The notes: generated by a model not told the origin, from the sequence alone. A stretch of 64,000 nt of DNA from Zoogloea sp. (GCA_016703645.1 JADJBR010000010.1:659514-723513); one strand, 5' to 3'; shown: positions 26,481 through 34,717, numbered from the stretch's first letter. Program-made: numbers and translations.

Positions 26481-26518
26481 GACTGCGGTGGGGCTAAAAT
26501 ACCGGCTCCCGAAAGAAT

Positions 26519-26594
26519 GGGTTGTTAGCTCAGTTGGTAGAGCAGCGGACTCTTAATCCGTAGGTCGAGTGTTCGAGCCACTCACAACCCACCA
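26519..26594 (+). tRNA. tRNA-Lys (anticodon CTT)
   Basis: A second complete cloverleaf: acceptor GGGTTGT/ACAACCC, anticodon loop CTCTTAA, T arm GAGTG-TTCGAGC-CACTC, discriminator A and encoded CCA. It reads AAG. It lies 38 bp after the TTT gene and shares its promoter. Confidence 0.97.
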
Positions 26595-26605
26595 AGATTG
26601 CAGAG

Positions 26606-26638
26606 ACAAGGCCACCCAACGCGGTGGCCTTGTTTTTT
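26606..26638 (+). terminator. Terminator of the tRNA-Lys operon
   Basis: A perfect 10-bp stem (acaaggccac at 26606-26615, gtggccttgt at 26624-26633) runs into six T (26633-26638). Confidence 0.92.
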
Positions 26639-26861
26639 GGCATGCAGGGGAGCGCCCTGCTGCCGTGAGTAAAACGCCTTTCATCTTCGCCTGCGATCCT
26701 GTTCGCGGGCACCCGTCGCCGGCCCGCCGAACCAAGCGCCGACATTCAATCGCCATCGCCCCTTGCGGCTGCGGCGCAAACTGGCCCACCAAGGCGGTGG
26801 CGGGCCGCGGCCGACACGCCCCACGCAGGGACGCCGCCCGGCCACCCAAAAGGAGCCCGAC

Positions 26862-27125
26862 ATGGCCAAGGAAGAACTGATTGAAATGCACGGCAGCGTC
26901 ACCGAAGTGCTGCCTGACGGTCGTTACCGCGTCACCCTCGACAACGGTCACACCCTGATTGCCTACTCCGGCGGCAAGCTCAAGAAGAACCACATCCGCA
27001 TCATCGCCGGTGACGAAGTCACCCTCGAAATGTCGCCCTACGATCTTTCCAAGGGCCGCATCACCTTCCGCCACCTGCCGGCCCGTCCCGGTGGGGCGCC
27101 GTCGCCGGCACCGCGCCGTTACTGA
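26862..27125 (+). CDS. infA: Translation initiation factor IF-1 (second copy)
   Basis: An 87-residue IF-1 with the same architecture as the copy at 1344: [34 protein letters not shown] and a Pro/Arg-rich tail (SPAPRRY). AAAAGGAG lies just upstream of the ATG, fixing the start. The two copies differ at many positions (KEDL/KEEL, MRKHHIR/KKNHIR), so they are paralogues rather than a recent duplication. Two infA genes are usual in Burkholderiales and Rhodocyclales. A strong terminator follows at 27140-27169, and no other gene shares the transcript. Confidence 0.95.
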   Translation: MAKEELIEMHGSVTEVLPDGRYRVTLDNGHTLIAYSGGKLKKNHIRIIAGDEVTLEMSPYDLSKGRITFRHLPARPGGAPSPAPRRY

Positions 27126-27139
27126 ACGCTTGTCACAAG

Positions 27140-27169
27140 AGCCCCTGCCTGAAACGCAGGGGCTTTTTT
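27140..27169 (+). terminator. Terminator of the second infA
   Basis: An 8-bp stem gcccctgc (27141-27148) / gcaggggc (27156-27163) is followed by six T (27164-27169). Confidence 0.92.
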
Positions 27170-27346
27170 GTGGCCGCTGCACCGAACGGCAGCCCGTGCC
27201 GACGCCCCGATCATGCACATTCTTGACGGTACGCAAGCCCGGGCAGCCGGCGAGCGTTTATGGTGTTCCCCTGAGCCGGTGACATCGGGCCTCGACCGCG
27301 CCCGACTTGCTTCACGACCCCGGTTCGTCGTAAAGGAGATGCACCC

Positions 27347-27844
27347 ATGTTCACGCTTCAGCAGTTGCTCGCCCCACGGGGCCAGGACAACATCAAGACC
27401 TTGCAGGCGCTCTATGAAGGCAGCTTCGTGTGCGCCCAGCGGCTCATTTCCCTCAACCTTAAGGCCACCCGCTCCATCATGGAGAGCAACGTCTCGGGCA
27501 TCAAGGCCATGATGGCGGCCCAGGGCGTACCGGCCCTATGCGCAACCCAGTCGGAGATGGCTCACCAGCTCATCCAGCAGGCGGTCGGCTACGCCATCGA
27601 CTTCAACGAAGTGATCGCCGAGAACCAGCAAGGGCTTTCCGGCATGCTCGATGCTGGCTCCGGGAGCCCGCCACCAACCGGTGCCACTGTCGCGGAGAAG
27701 ACGCCGACCACGACCGCGGGAACAAAAGTGATGGTCGACGTGGTGAAGGCCATGCTCGACGCCGCCACGGCATCCCGCGACACCATGTTGGAGATGGCCC
27801 GGCAGGTGGACGCAAGTGTCGCGGAGCGCGCCGGAGCGAAGTGA
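27347..27844 (+). CDS. Phasin family protein
   Basis: A 165-residue, mostly helical, cysteine-poor protein of the phasin family, which coats polyhydroxyalkanoate granules. The helical core (about 15-95) includes NIKTLQALYEGSFVCAQRLI, LNLKATRSIMESN and GYAIDFNEVIAENQQGLSGML, followed by a Thr/Pro-rich linker and a second amphipathic helix (VKAMLDAATASRDTMLEMARQVDASV). AAAGGAG lies 8 nt before the ATG. It suggests that the host stores PHA; no PHA synthase is in the window. Confidence 0.85.
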   Translation: MFTLQQLLAPRGQDNIKTLQALYEGSFVCAQRLISLNLKATRSIMESNVSGIKAMMAAQGVPALCATQSEMAHQLIQQAVGYAIDFNEVIAENQQGLSGMLDAGSGSPPPTGATVAEKTPTTTAGTKVMVDVVKAMLDAATASRDTMLEMARQVDASVAERAGAK

Positions 27845-27887
27845 TGCCGTAACGAAGGCCCGCCGGGCTGCGATCAGAGAGCTGCGG

Positions 27888-28595
27888 CTACCAGACACCC
27901 TGCTCCGCCAGCTGACGGGTCGCCGCCTCGCTCCAGCCCCGATTGGCCGCAGGGCTTGCCGGGCTGGGATGGAGCACCCGCCCCACCTGCAAGGGCAGGC
28001 CGGCCAGGGCCAGACGGGCACGCTGCTCGGCCCACGCCCCCACGCCGATCACCCACTCGGGTCGGAGGCATTCCACCACCTGACGCAAATGCCCGTCACA
28101 GGCCGCCAACAGGGGCGCCTGCTCACCTGCGGGCAGCTTGTCGGGCGTGAGATTGCGCCCCCCCTCGAAGAACGCAAGGGGGCAGTAGTTGGCCACGAAA
28201 TGCTCGGCAAAAAAGGCCTCGGCAGTGCCAAAACGCTCGGCGAAGAGCCCCCAAAGACGCCGGCCACTCACCTCCGAGCGGTCACAAGCGAACCCTTCGA
28301 TGGGACGCTTGGGATTCTGGACCGCCGGCTTCAGCACCTCCGCTTCGATCCCCATCCAGTCACGCACGGCGGCGATCTCGCCAAAGGGCACCCCCGTCTG
28401 GACCATTCCGAAGGGCCCCGGATTCATGCCCACGAAGACCACCCGCTTCTGCCCCTGCCCGTAGCGCCGGAGATAGGCGGCATTGGGCGCCCAGGCATAG
28501 GTGAGCGGGTTATAGACATGGGACACCGGCGGCGCAAAGCGCAGACTGTCCAGGGTGTCGGAAAGGGTACGGGCGGCGGTCTCGAGGGGAGTCAT
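27888..28595 (-). CDS. SMUG1-type single-strand-selective uracil-DNA glycosylase
   Basis: A 235-residue family 3 uracil-DNA glycosylase, which removes uracil and oxidised pyrimidines from DNA. Motif 1 is GMNPGPFGM (56-64) with downstream TGVPFGEI; motif 2 is the C-terminal HPSPASPAANRGW. Both are SMUG1 signatures; family 1 UDG and family 4 iron-sulfur enzymes have different motifs. Bacterial SMUG1 is patchily distributed. The ATG at 28595 gives a normal N-terminus. It follows the AmpG gene by 26 bp on the same strand, so the two may be co-transcribed. Confidence 0.87.
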   Translation of the reverse strand: MTPLETAARTLSDTLDSLRFAPPVSHVYNPLTYAWAPNAAYLRRYGQGQKRVVFVGMNPGPFGMVQTGVPFGEIAAVRDWMGIEAEVLKPAVQNPKRPIEGFACDRSEVSGRRLWGLFAERFGTAEAFFAEHFVANYCPLAFFEGGRNLTPDKLPAGEQAPLLAACDGHLRQVVECLRPEWVIGVGAWAEQRARLALAGLPLQVGRVLHPSPASPAANRGWSEAATRQLAEQGVW

Positions 28596-28621
28596 GGCAC
28601 AGGATGCAGGACGGTAAAGGA

Positions 28622-29884
28622 TCAGGCACGGCCTTCCGGGCGCTCGTGCCAGGGCGCCACCCTGAACAGCAGGAGCATGCCCGGAACGGCCAGCACGCCG
28701 CACAACAGGAAAAAGTTGTACCAGCCCATGGCCTCCACCAGCCAGCCGGCCGAGGCGTTGATAAAGGTGCGCGGCATCGCCATCAGGCTTGTGAACAAGG
28801 CGAGCTGGGTGGCGGTATAGGCAGGATGGGTGGTGCGGGCCATGTAGGCCACGAAGGCGGTGGTCCCGAGCCCCACGCCCAGCGCCTCAAGTCCGATGAC
28901 CACGGCCAGAACCCCCAGGCGGGCGCTGTCGGACTCGGCAGGCCCCAGCCAGGCCAACCAGGCAAAGCCATAGATGGCCACCCACTGCACCACACCGAAA
29001 ACCCACAGGGCCCGGTTGATGCCCAGCTTGACCATCCACAGCCCCCCCAGCAGACCGCCGATCACACTCGGCCACAGGCCGGCGTTCTTGGCGATCAGAC
29101 CAATCTCGGTCTTGGAGAAACCCATGTCCAGGTAGAAGGGCGTGGCCAGCGCCGTGCACAGGGAGTCGCCAAGCTTGTAGAGAAATATGAAGGCCAGCAC
29201 CACCAGGGCCGACCGAACGCCATGGCGGCCAAAGAACTCGCGAAAGGGCTCAACCACCGCATCCCGCAGCGTGCGCGGCGCCCCCGCTGCGGTGACCGGC
29301 TCGCTCACCATCAGGGTCATGACCAGACCGGGCGCCATGAACAGGGCCGTCACCAGGAAGACCTGCTCCCACGGCAGATGGTCGGCCAGCACCAGGGACA
29401 GGGAACCGGGCACCAGCCCGGCCAGCTTGTACGCATTCACATGGATGGCATTACCGATGCCCAGCTCGATCTCCGGCAGCAACTCGCGCCGATAGGCATC
29501 CAGCACGATGTCCTGGGTGGCCGACAGGAAGGCAATCAGTGCCGTCAGACCGATGACCAACCCCAGATCGACGGTGGGCGAAAGGGTGCCGAGCCAGGCG
29601 ATGGTCCCCAGCAACAAGAGCTGGGTGGCCCCCATCCACCCCCGGCGGCGCCCCAGCAGGGGCAGCGCGTAACGATCCAGGAAGGGCGACCAGATGAACT
29701 TCCAGGTGTAGGGGAACTGGATCAGCGCAAAGGCACCGATGGCCTTCAGGGACAGCCCTTCGGTCTTCAGCCAGGCGGGCAGCAGGTTGAGCAGCAAATA
29801 GAGGGGCAGCCCCGAAGAGAAGCCGGTCAGCACGCAGATGAGCATGCGGCGGTTGGCGAGGGCACGCCAGGGAGAAGCGGTCAT
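28622..29884 (-). CDS. ampG: AmpG family muropeptide/MFS permease
   Basis: A 420-residue inner-membrane transporter with about 12-14 membrane segments. AmpG signatures include GFSSGLPLYLLLNLLPAWL, IQFPYTWKFIWSPFLDRYALPLLGRRRGW, SATQDIVLDAYRRELL and HVNAYKLAGLVPGSLSLVLAD. AmpG carries GlcNAc-anhydroMurNAc peptides from periplasm to cytoplasm for cell-wall recycling, and in some bacteria feeds beta-lactamase induction. Length is shorter than E. coli AmpG (491) but normal for the short subfamily. The start at 29884 is the first Met of the conserved N-terminus. Confidence 0.9.
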   Translation of the reverse strand: MTASPWRALANRRMLICVLTGFSSGLPLYLLLNLLPAWLKTEGLSLKAIGAFALIQFPYTWKFIWSPFLDRYALPLLGRRRGWMGATQLLLLGTIAWLGTLSPTVDLGLVIGLTALIAFLSATQDIVLDAYRRELLPEIELGIGNAIHVNAYKLAGLVPGSLSLVLADHLPWEQVFLVTALFMAPGLVMTLMVSEPVTAAGAPRTLRDAVVEPFREFFGRHGVRSALVVLAFIFLYKLGDSLCTALATPFYLDMGFSKTEIGLIAKNAGLWPSVIGGLLGGLWMVKLGINRALWVFGVVQWVAIYGFAWLAWLGPAESDSARLGVLAVVIGLEALGVGLGTTAFVAYMARTTHPAYTATQLALFTSLMAMPRTFINASAGWLVEAMGWYNFFLLCGVLAVPGMLLLFRVAPWHERPEGRA

Positions 29885-29996
29885 GGGGAGGCGTCGTTGG
29901 AACAAGCGCCCGATGATAACAATCGGTTACTTGATTCCGGCCGCCGGGCACCGAAAAATGCCGAGATCAGGGCAAAAATATAAAGAGGAGACACGC

Positions 29997-30311
29997 ATGC
30001 ACCACCTCACCGTCGTGTTCCGGGCTGACCGGGAATACGAATTCAACGTCCATGCCGAGGATGTGAACACCCTGTCCAAGGACGCCGCCAGGGAATGGCT
30101 GCAGGACGAATTTGACGCCCTCGAGTGCACACCCAGCAATCCGGTCGGCAAGGTGCTCATCCTCGATGTCATCCTCAACGTCGCCAAGTATGGTGGCGAA
30201 CAGCGCTTCGCCCAGGGCGGCGAATGGGCGCGCAAGTTCGCCGCGAGCGTCGCCGTGGTGCTTGACCGACCCGCAGTACGCATCGACATTCCCGGATTCG
30301 TGGTGGGCTGA
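29997..30311 (+). CDS. Conserved hypothetical protein (104 aa)
   Basis: I do not recognise this protein. It is 104 residues, acidic to neutral, without signal peptide or membrane segment. Predicted strands (LTVVFRADREYEFNV, GKVLILDVILNVAKYG, AVRIDIPGF) and a helix (SKDAAREWLQDEFDAL) suggest a small alpha/beta fold. AGAGGAG lies 6 nt before the ATG at 29997, so it is well set up for translation. It stands alone between the divergent ampG gene and a membrane methyltransferase gene. Confidence 0.7.
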   Translation: MHHLTVVFRADREYEFNVHAEDVNTLSKDAAREWLQDEFDALECTPSNPVGKVLILDVILNVAKYGGEQRFAQGGEWARKFAASVAVVLDRPAVRIDIPGFVVG

Positions 30312-30449
30312 GGAGCGCCCCTCAACGCCCCGGCGGGGCCGCCCGCCCTTTACCCAGGGCGCCCCCCGTGGGAGGATGGCCCTCCATTTCGGCCAGACAC
30401 TGCCCATGACCCGCCCGCAGCCCCTTCGTCTCACCGGAAGGCCTTCGCC

Positions 30450-30938
30450 ATGAAGCGCGCAGCCTGGTGGGAGGGGCAGCGTGGTGAAGGCTATGTGGTC
30501 ATTCAGGGGCTGCTGTTCGGCCTGCTTCTTTTCGGCCCCACGGGCGAGGGCACGCTGCCGCCTTGGCCTGCCCCGTTGGCAGGCCCCGCCAAAGCCTTCG
30601 GGCTGGCCTTGCTGGTGGCCGGGTTGGTCTGCGCCGTGGCGGCCGCCATCGGCCTCGGCCGCAATCTCACCCCCCTGCCCCACCCCCGGGACGACTGCGA
30701 ACTGGTTGAGAGCGGGCTTTATGGGTGGGTGCGCCACCCGATCTATTGCGGCCTGATCTGTGCCGGGTTCGGCTGGGCGTTCTTTGTGCAGGGCTGGCTG
30801 GCGCTGGGCTGGGCCTGCCTGCTGTTCGCCTTCTTCGACCTCAAGTCACGACGCGAGGAAGTGTGGCTGCTGGCCCGCTTCCCCGCTTACGCCGACTACC
30901 GCCGACGGGTGCGAAAACTGATTCCCCTCATCTACTGA
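30450..30938 (+). CDS. Isoprenylcysteine-carboxyl-methyltransferase-family membrane protein
   Basis: A 162-residue inner-membrane protein with about four hydrophobic segments and the ICMT/PEMT signature: GLYGWVRHPIYCGLI followed by RREEVWLLARFPAYADYRRRVRKLIPLIY (the Arg-His-Pro motif and the later Glu and Tyr bind SAM). Bacterial members methylate small lipophilic or thiol substrates, mostly unknown. There is no operon partner: the next gene is convergent. Confidence 0.8.
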   Translation: MKRAAWWEGQRGEGYVVIQGLLFGLLLFGPTGEGTLPPWPAPLAGPAKAFGLALLVAGLVCAVAAAIGLGRNLTPLPHPRDDCELVESGLYGWVRHPIYCGLICAGFGWAFFVQGWLALGWACLLFAFFDLKSRREEVWLLARFPAYADYRRRVRKLIPLIY

Positions 30939-30968
30939 AGGCAGGCGTCAACGCTCGTGCCCCTGTGC

Positions 30969-31907
30969 TCAGCCCAGTTCGGCCCGATTCCGCCCCAGGC
31001 GCTTGGCCTCATAGAGCTTGCTGTCCGCTGCGCGGAAGAGCGGCACCAGGCTCCCTTCGGCGCGGGCCGTCCGGGTGCCGCCGAGGGACAGGGTCACCAC
31101 CCCAAAATCCGCATTCCGGGCATGGGGAATGGCCGCGCCCCGCACGGCCGCCACCGCCGCCCCGGCCACCCGGGCACACGCATCCGGCGACACAGACGGA
31201 AGGATCATCGAGAACTCCTCCCCCCCATAGCGGGCCGCAAAGGCACCCTGGGCCAGGCCTGCCCCATTGGCCTTCTCGCAGACGTCCGCAAGGATGCGGG
31301 CAATCGCCCGCAAACAGTCGTCACCGGCCTGATGGCCATAGTGATCGTTGTAAAGCTTGAAGTGGTCCACGTCGAGCATCAGCAAGCCGAAGGAGGCACC
31401 GATGCGCGTTGCCTGTGCCCACTGCACATCCAGGCATGCGTCCATGTGGCGCCGGTTGTACAGGCCGGTCAGGCCATCGCAATTGGCCAGGGACGCGAGC
31501 TTGCGGTTGGCCCGGGACAATTCGGCCCGCAGGGATGCAATACGCGCCATCGCCTTCATCTTGGCCTCGAGCACCGCCTCGGGCACCGACTTGGCGATGA
31601 AGTCATCCCCTCCGGCCTCGATGGCAGTCACCAGATTTTCCGGGGTATCGGAGGCCGTAAGGAAGATGATCGGCGTCCACGCACAGTCTTCATTGGCTTC
31701 GAGGGCACGAATCCGCTCAGCCGCCTCAAAGCCATTCATCACCGGCATCTCGATGTCCATCAGCAGCAGGTCCGGTCGGGCATCCCTGAAACGGGCCACT
31801 GCGACCTCGCCATTCTCGGCAACGATGACCTCGTGACCGATGGTCGTCAGTCGCGCCCCGATCACCGACGCCACCGCCCGGGAGTCATCCACCAACAGAA
31901 TCCGCAT
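30969..31907 (-). CDS. Response-regulator diguanylate cyclase (REC-GGDEF)
   Basis: A 312-residue WspR/PleD-type enzyme. The receiver domain (about 1-120) has acidic DD at 7-8 and phospho-acceptor D51 (LLMDIEMPVMNG). The GGDEF domain (about 145-312) has DGLTGLYNRRHMD, LMLDVDHFKLYNDHYGHQAGD and the active site RYGGEEF. No RxxD inhibitory site is seen five residues before GGEEF, so product feedback may be absent. It makes cyclic di-GMP. The partner kinase is not adjacent. I prefer the ATG at 31907, which begins exactly at the receiver fold; an in-frame ATG at 31925 adds six residues. Confidence 0.9.
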   Translation of the reverse strand: MRILLVDDSRAVASVIGARLTTIGHEVIVAENGEVAVARFRDARPDLLLMDIEMPVMNGFEAAERIRALEANEDCAWTPIIFLTASDTPENLVTAIEAGGDDFIAKSVPEAVLEAKMKAMARIASLRAELSRANRKLASLANCDGLTGLYNRRHMDACLDVQWAQATRIGASFGLLMLDVDHFKLYNDHYGHQAGDDCLRAIARILADVCEKANGAGLAQGAFAARYGGEEFSMILPSVSPDACARVAGAAVAAVRGAAIPHARNADFGVVTLSLGGTRTARAEGSLVPLFRAADSKLYEAKRLGRNRAELG

Positions 31908-31928
31908 TTGTCCCCGCCTGAGCATTGT

Positions 31929-31944
31929 TATCACTAAAGTGATA
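31929..31944. promoter_or_regulatory. Perfect palindrome between diguanylate cyclase and norE
   Basis: TATCACT-AA-AGTGATA is a perfect 7-bp inverted repeat 22 bp upstream of the diguanylate cyclase start and 108 bp upstream of norE. It looks like an operator for a dimeric regulator; which one is unknown. Confidence 0.45.
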
Positions 31945-32003
31945 GTAACGCGGCAAAATCGAAAAACTTGAGGGCGCCGCATCGTTGGCCCGAAGTGCGG
32001 AAC

Positions 32004-32017
32004 TTGGGGCAGATCAA
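32004..32017 (+). promoter_or_regulatory. Candidate FNR/DNR box upstream of norE
   Basis: TTGGGGCAGATCAA matches 8 of 10 defined bases of TTGAT-N4-ATCAA, with a perfect right half. Its centre is 41.5 bp before the norE ATG, where a class II activator site would put transcription start at or next to the ATG. Confidence 0.4.
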
Positions 32018-32051
32018 GGTCAGCCGGACCGACCCCGGCGACACTCCGACG

Positions 32052-32648
32052 ATGGACGCCGCATCTGTTCCCGCACCCGCCTCCCCCGGCCCCGCCACCG
32101 CACCGCCGGGCGACCTGGCGATCTGGTTCTTCATCCTTGCCGAACTGCTGGCCTTTGGCGTGTTCTTTGCCGCCTACGCCTTCGCCCGGGCACACAACGT
32201 CGCCCTCTTCGACACCATGCAGCAGACCCTGGACCGGCAGGCCGGCGCCCTCAACACGGTACTGCTGATCTCCGGCAGCGCCTGCGTGGCACGGGCGGTC
32301 GAGGCCGTCGGTCGGGCCCGCTCCGCCACCGGCGCGCGCTGGCTGCTGGCGGGGATCGCCTGTGGCGCCGGCTTCCTGGTGGTGAAAGGCGTCGAATACG
32401 CCGCCAAGTTCGAGGCCGGCATCAACCTGTCCACCAACACCTTCTACATGTTCTACCTGTCCCTCACCTTCTTCCACTTCATGCACGTCATCCTCGGCAT
32501 GGTGATCCTGGTGGCCCTATGGGTGAAAACCCGCCAGGGCGCCTACGGGCCTGCCGACATGAACGGCATTGAAAGCGGCGCGGCCTACTGGCACATGGTG
32601 GACCTGGTGTGGATCGTCCTCTTTCCGCTGGTCTATGTGATGCGATGA
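32052..32648 (+). CDS. norE: NorE, cytochrome c oxidase subunit III-like nor accessory protein
   Basis: A 198-residue inner-membrane protein with five membrane segments, of the heme-copper oxidase subunit III family. Landmarks are LAIWFFILAELLAFGVFFAAY, VVKGVEYAAKFEAGI, TFYMFYLSLTFFHFMHVILGM and the C-terminal SGAAYWHMVDLVWIVLFPLVYVMR. NorE supports full activity of nitric oxide reductase. The identity is backed by norF and norQ following with ATGA overlaps. No ribosome-binding site is visible before the ATG at 32052. Confidence 0.88.
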   Translation: MDAASVPAPASPGPATAPPGDLAIWFFILAELLAFGVFFAAYAFARAHNVALFDTMQQTLDRQAGALNTVLLISGSACVARAVEAVGRARSATGARWLLAGIACGAGFLVVKGVEYAAKFEAGINLSTNTFYMFYLSLTFFHFMHVILGMVILVALWVKTRQGAYGPADMNGIESGAAYWHMVDLVWIVLFPLVYVMR

Positions 32649-32917
32649 ACACCCGACAGCTCAACACCGTGTGGGCCATCCTGCTTGTCGCCACCCTCGC
32701 CACCTGGACCATCGGCGAGGTGGGTGAGCACCTGGGCATCGCCGGCCCCCCGGCCATGCTCACCCTGCTGGCCATCAGCTTCGTCAAGGGGCGCCTCGTC
32801 GTGCTCGACTTCATGGGTTTGCGCGGGGTCAAATTCTTCTGGCGCGGCCTCGTGATCGGCTGGCTGCTCCTCGTATCGGCCCTCATCGCCATCGCCTACT
32901 GGATTGCCCTCAAATGA
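32645..32917 (+). CDS. norF: NorF, small membrane protein (oxidase subunit IV-like)
   Basis: A 90-residue protein with three hydrophobic segments (VWAILLVATLATWTI, AMLTLLAISFVKGRLVV, LVIGWLLLVSALIAIAYW), matching prokaryotic cytochrome c oxidase subunit IV/NorF. It starts in the norE stop (ATGA) and its stop overlaps norQ the same way, so the three are translationally coupled. NorF is needed for maximal nitric oxide reductase activity in Paracoccus. Confidence 0.82.
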   Translation: MNTRQLNTVWAILLVATLATWTIGEVGEHLGIAGPPAMLTLLAISFVKGRLVVLDFMGLRGVKFFWRGLVIGWLLLVSALIAIAYWIALK

Positions 32918-33711
32918 ACGCCCCCATGACCACCGAGATTCCCTTTTACGAAGCCGCCGGCAACGAGGTGGAGGTCTTCGAGCAAGCCTGGAAGAACCGC
33001 CTCCCCCTGCTCATCAAAGGCCCCACCGGCGTCGGCAAGACCCGCTTCGTCGCCCACATGGCCGCGCGCCTCGGGCTGCCCCTGTACACCGTCGCCTGCC
33101 ACGACGACCTCACCGCCGCCGACCTGGTGGGGCGGCACCTGCTGGGTGATGGGCAGACCGTATGGAGCGACGGCCCCCTGACCCGCGCCGTGCGCAAAGG
33201 CGGCATCTGCTACCTGGACGAAGTGGTCGAGGCCCGACGCGACACCACCGTGGTGATCCATCCCCTCGCCGACGACCGTCGCGTGCTGCCCATCGAACGC
33301 ACCGGCGAACTCCTTCACGCCCCCGACAGCTTCATGCTGGTGATGTCCTACAACCCGGGCTACCAGAACTTCCTGAAGGGCCTCAAGCCCTCCACGCGCC
33401 AGCGCTTCATCAGCCTGCGCTTCGACTTCCCCGCCGCGGCCCGGGAAGAAACCATCCTGCAAGGCGAGGCCGCCTGCGACCCAATGCTGGCCCGGCAGCT
33501 CGTGTCCATCGCCGGGCGCCTGCGCAGCCTGAAAGACGTGGACCTCGAGGAAGTGGTGTCCACCCGCCTGCTGGTCTATGCGGCCAAGCTGGTGAAGGTC
33601 GGCCTGGACCCGGTGGAGGCTTGCCGCTCGGCACTGGTGGAGAGCCTGACCGATGATGCCGACGTGGCCGACGCCCTGCTGGAGGTGGTGCGGGCCACCT
33701 TCGGACGCTGA
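32914..33711 (+). CDS. norQ: NorQ/CbbQ family AAA+ ATPase
   Basis: A 265-residue MoxR-type AAA+ ATPase of the CbbQ/NirQ/NorQ group. Walker A is KGPTGVGKT near residue 33; Walker B is CYLDEVVEARRD; sensor region is MLVMSYNPGYQN. A typical NorQ C-terminal helical part follows. With its von Willebrand partner NorD it inserts the non-heme iron into NorB. No norD follows; the next gene is a protease. NorD must be encoded outside the window. Confidence 0.9.
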   Translation: MNAPMTTEIPFYEAAGNEVEVFEQAWKNRLPLLIKGPTGVGKTRFVAHMAARLGLPLYTVACHDDLTAADLVGRHLLGDGQTVWSDGPLTRAVRKGGICYLDEVVEARRDTTVVIHPLADDRRVLPIERTGELLHAPDSFMLVMSYNPGYQNFLKGLKPSTRQRFISLRFDFPAAAREETILQGEAACDPMLARQLVSIAGRLRSLKDVDLEEVVSTRLLVYAAKLVKVGLDPVEACRSALVESLTDDADVADALLEVVRATFGR

Positions 33712-33718
33712 ACCCACG

Positions 33719-33734
33719 GGGCCGCACGCGGCCC
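33719..33734 (+). terminator. Hairpin after norQ
   Basis: A perfect 7-bp stem gggccgc/gcggccc begins 7 bp after the norQ stop. There is no T-run, so this is a weak terminator candidate. Confidence 0.4.
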
Positions 33735-33811
33735 TTGCATGCTGCGCGCCCTCTGCTAAACCTGAATACATATCCCCATGTCTTCAGGCGCAACCAAACA
33801 AGGAGGACAGC

Positions 33812-34645
33812 ATGGCCAAGCAAGCGAAAGGCAAGCCCGACACCGTACAAACAGCCGCACCGGATGAGGGGCCGATGCGCATCTGCTTTGAACGCATCAT
33901 TCCCGACGAACTGGACCCCGAGCTGCATGCACGGCGCAGCCTGCGCAGCGCCCTGGTGGACGCCTCATCCAAGCCCCTGACGGACGAGGAAGCCATGGGC
34001 AAGGCGCGCATGGCCGTGCGCCTGATCAAGCGATGGGCACCGGGCACCGTCCTGCGCTGCCGCTTTCTCGACGGATCACCGACAATGCGCAAGAAGGTCA
34101 AGGCCATTGCCCTGCAGTGGGAAAAGACCATCAACGTGAAGCTGAAGTTCGTCACTAGCGGCGGCGCCGAGATCCGGATCTCCTTCTACGCCGACGCAGG
34201 CTCGTGGTCAGCGGTCGGGCGTGACGCCCTCAACACCGCCTACTTCCCCCCGCACCAACCCACCATGAACTACGGCTGGCTGCGCGACAACACCGACGAT
34301 GCCGAATATTCCCGCGTGGTGCTGCATGAATTCGGACATGCCCTTGGCTGCATCCACGAACACCAGTCGCCAAAATTCTCCCGGATCTGGAACCGGGAAG
34401 CCGTGCTCAAGTACTTCCAGGGCCCCCCGAACTTCTGGAGCCCCGACGACATCGACCGCAACGTGCTCCGCAAGTACCCCATGGACGGCACCTCTGCCAC
34501 CGACTTCGACGACGCCTCCATCATGCTCTACGCCTTCGACGGACGCCTGTTCGCCGACGGCCGCGGCCCCACCAACACCAACGCAGCACTCTCGCCCAAG
34601 GACATCGTCAAGATGAAGGAGATGTATCCGAGGCTGGGGAAGTGA
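33812..34645 (+). CDS. Metzincin-type zinc metalloprotease without signal peptide
   Basis: A 277-residue protease with the metzincin zinc motif HEFGHALGCIHEHQ: ligands H172, H176 and H182, catalytic E173, and a Met-turn candidate in SIMLYAF about 50 residues on. The HEHQ after the motif and Met-turn form resemble the astacin-like (M12A) group. Astacins are normally secreted, but this chain starts with a hydrophilic Lys-rich segment and shows no signal peptide or membrane helix. AAGGAGG lies 5 nt before the ATG. It may act inside the cell or leave by a route not visible here. Substrate unknown; it follows norQ but need not be related. Confidence 0.82.
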   Translation: MAKQAKGKPDTVQTAAPDEGPMRICFERIIPDELDPELHARRSLRSALVDASSKPLTDEEAMGKARMAVRLIKRWAPGTVLRCRFLDGSPTMRKKVKAIALQWEKTINVKLKFVTSGGAEIRISFYADAGSWSAVGRDALNTAYFPPHQPTMNYGWLRDNTDDAEYSRVVLHEFGHALGCIHEHQSPKFSRIWNREAVLKYFQGPPNFWSPDDIDRNVLRKYPMDGTSATDFDDASIMLYAFDGRLFADGRGPTNTNAALSPKDIVKMKEMYPRLGK

Positions 34646-34717
34646 GGGGCGGATAGCCGCCGATCAGTGCCGTGACACTCGACGCCCTCATTCCGAAGCG
34701 CGGCCTGCAGGACGGAG

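Noticed and set aside
27888-28595. Family 4 (iron-sulfur) uracil-DNA glycosylase
   Set aside because: The four cluster cysteines are absent and the motifs GMNPGPFGM and HPSPASPAANRGW are those of SMUG1.
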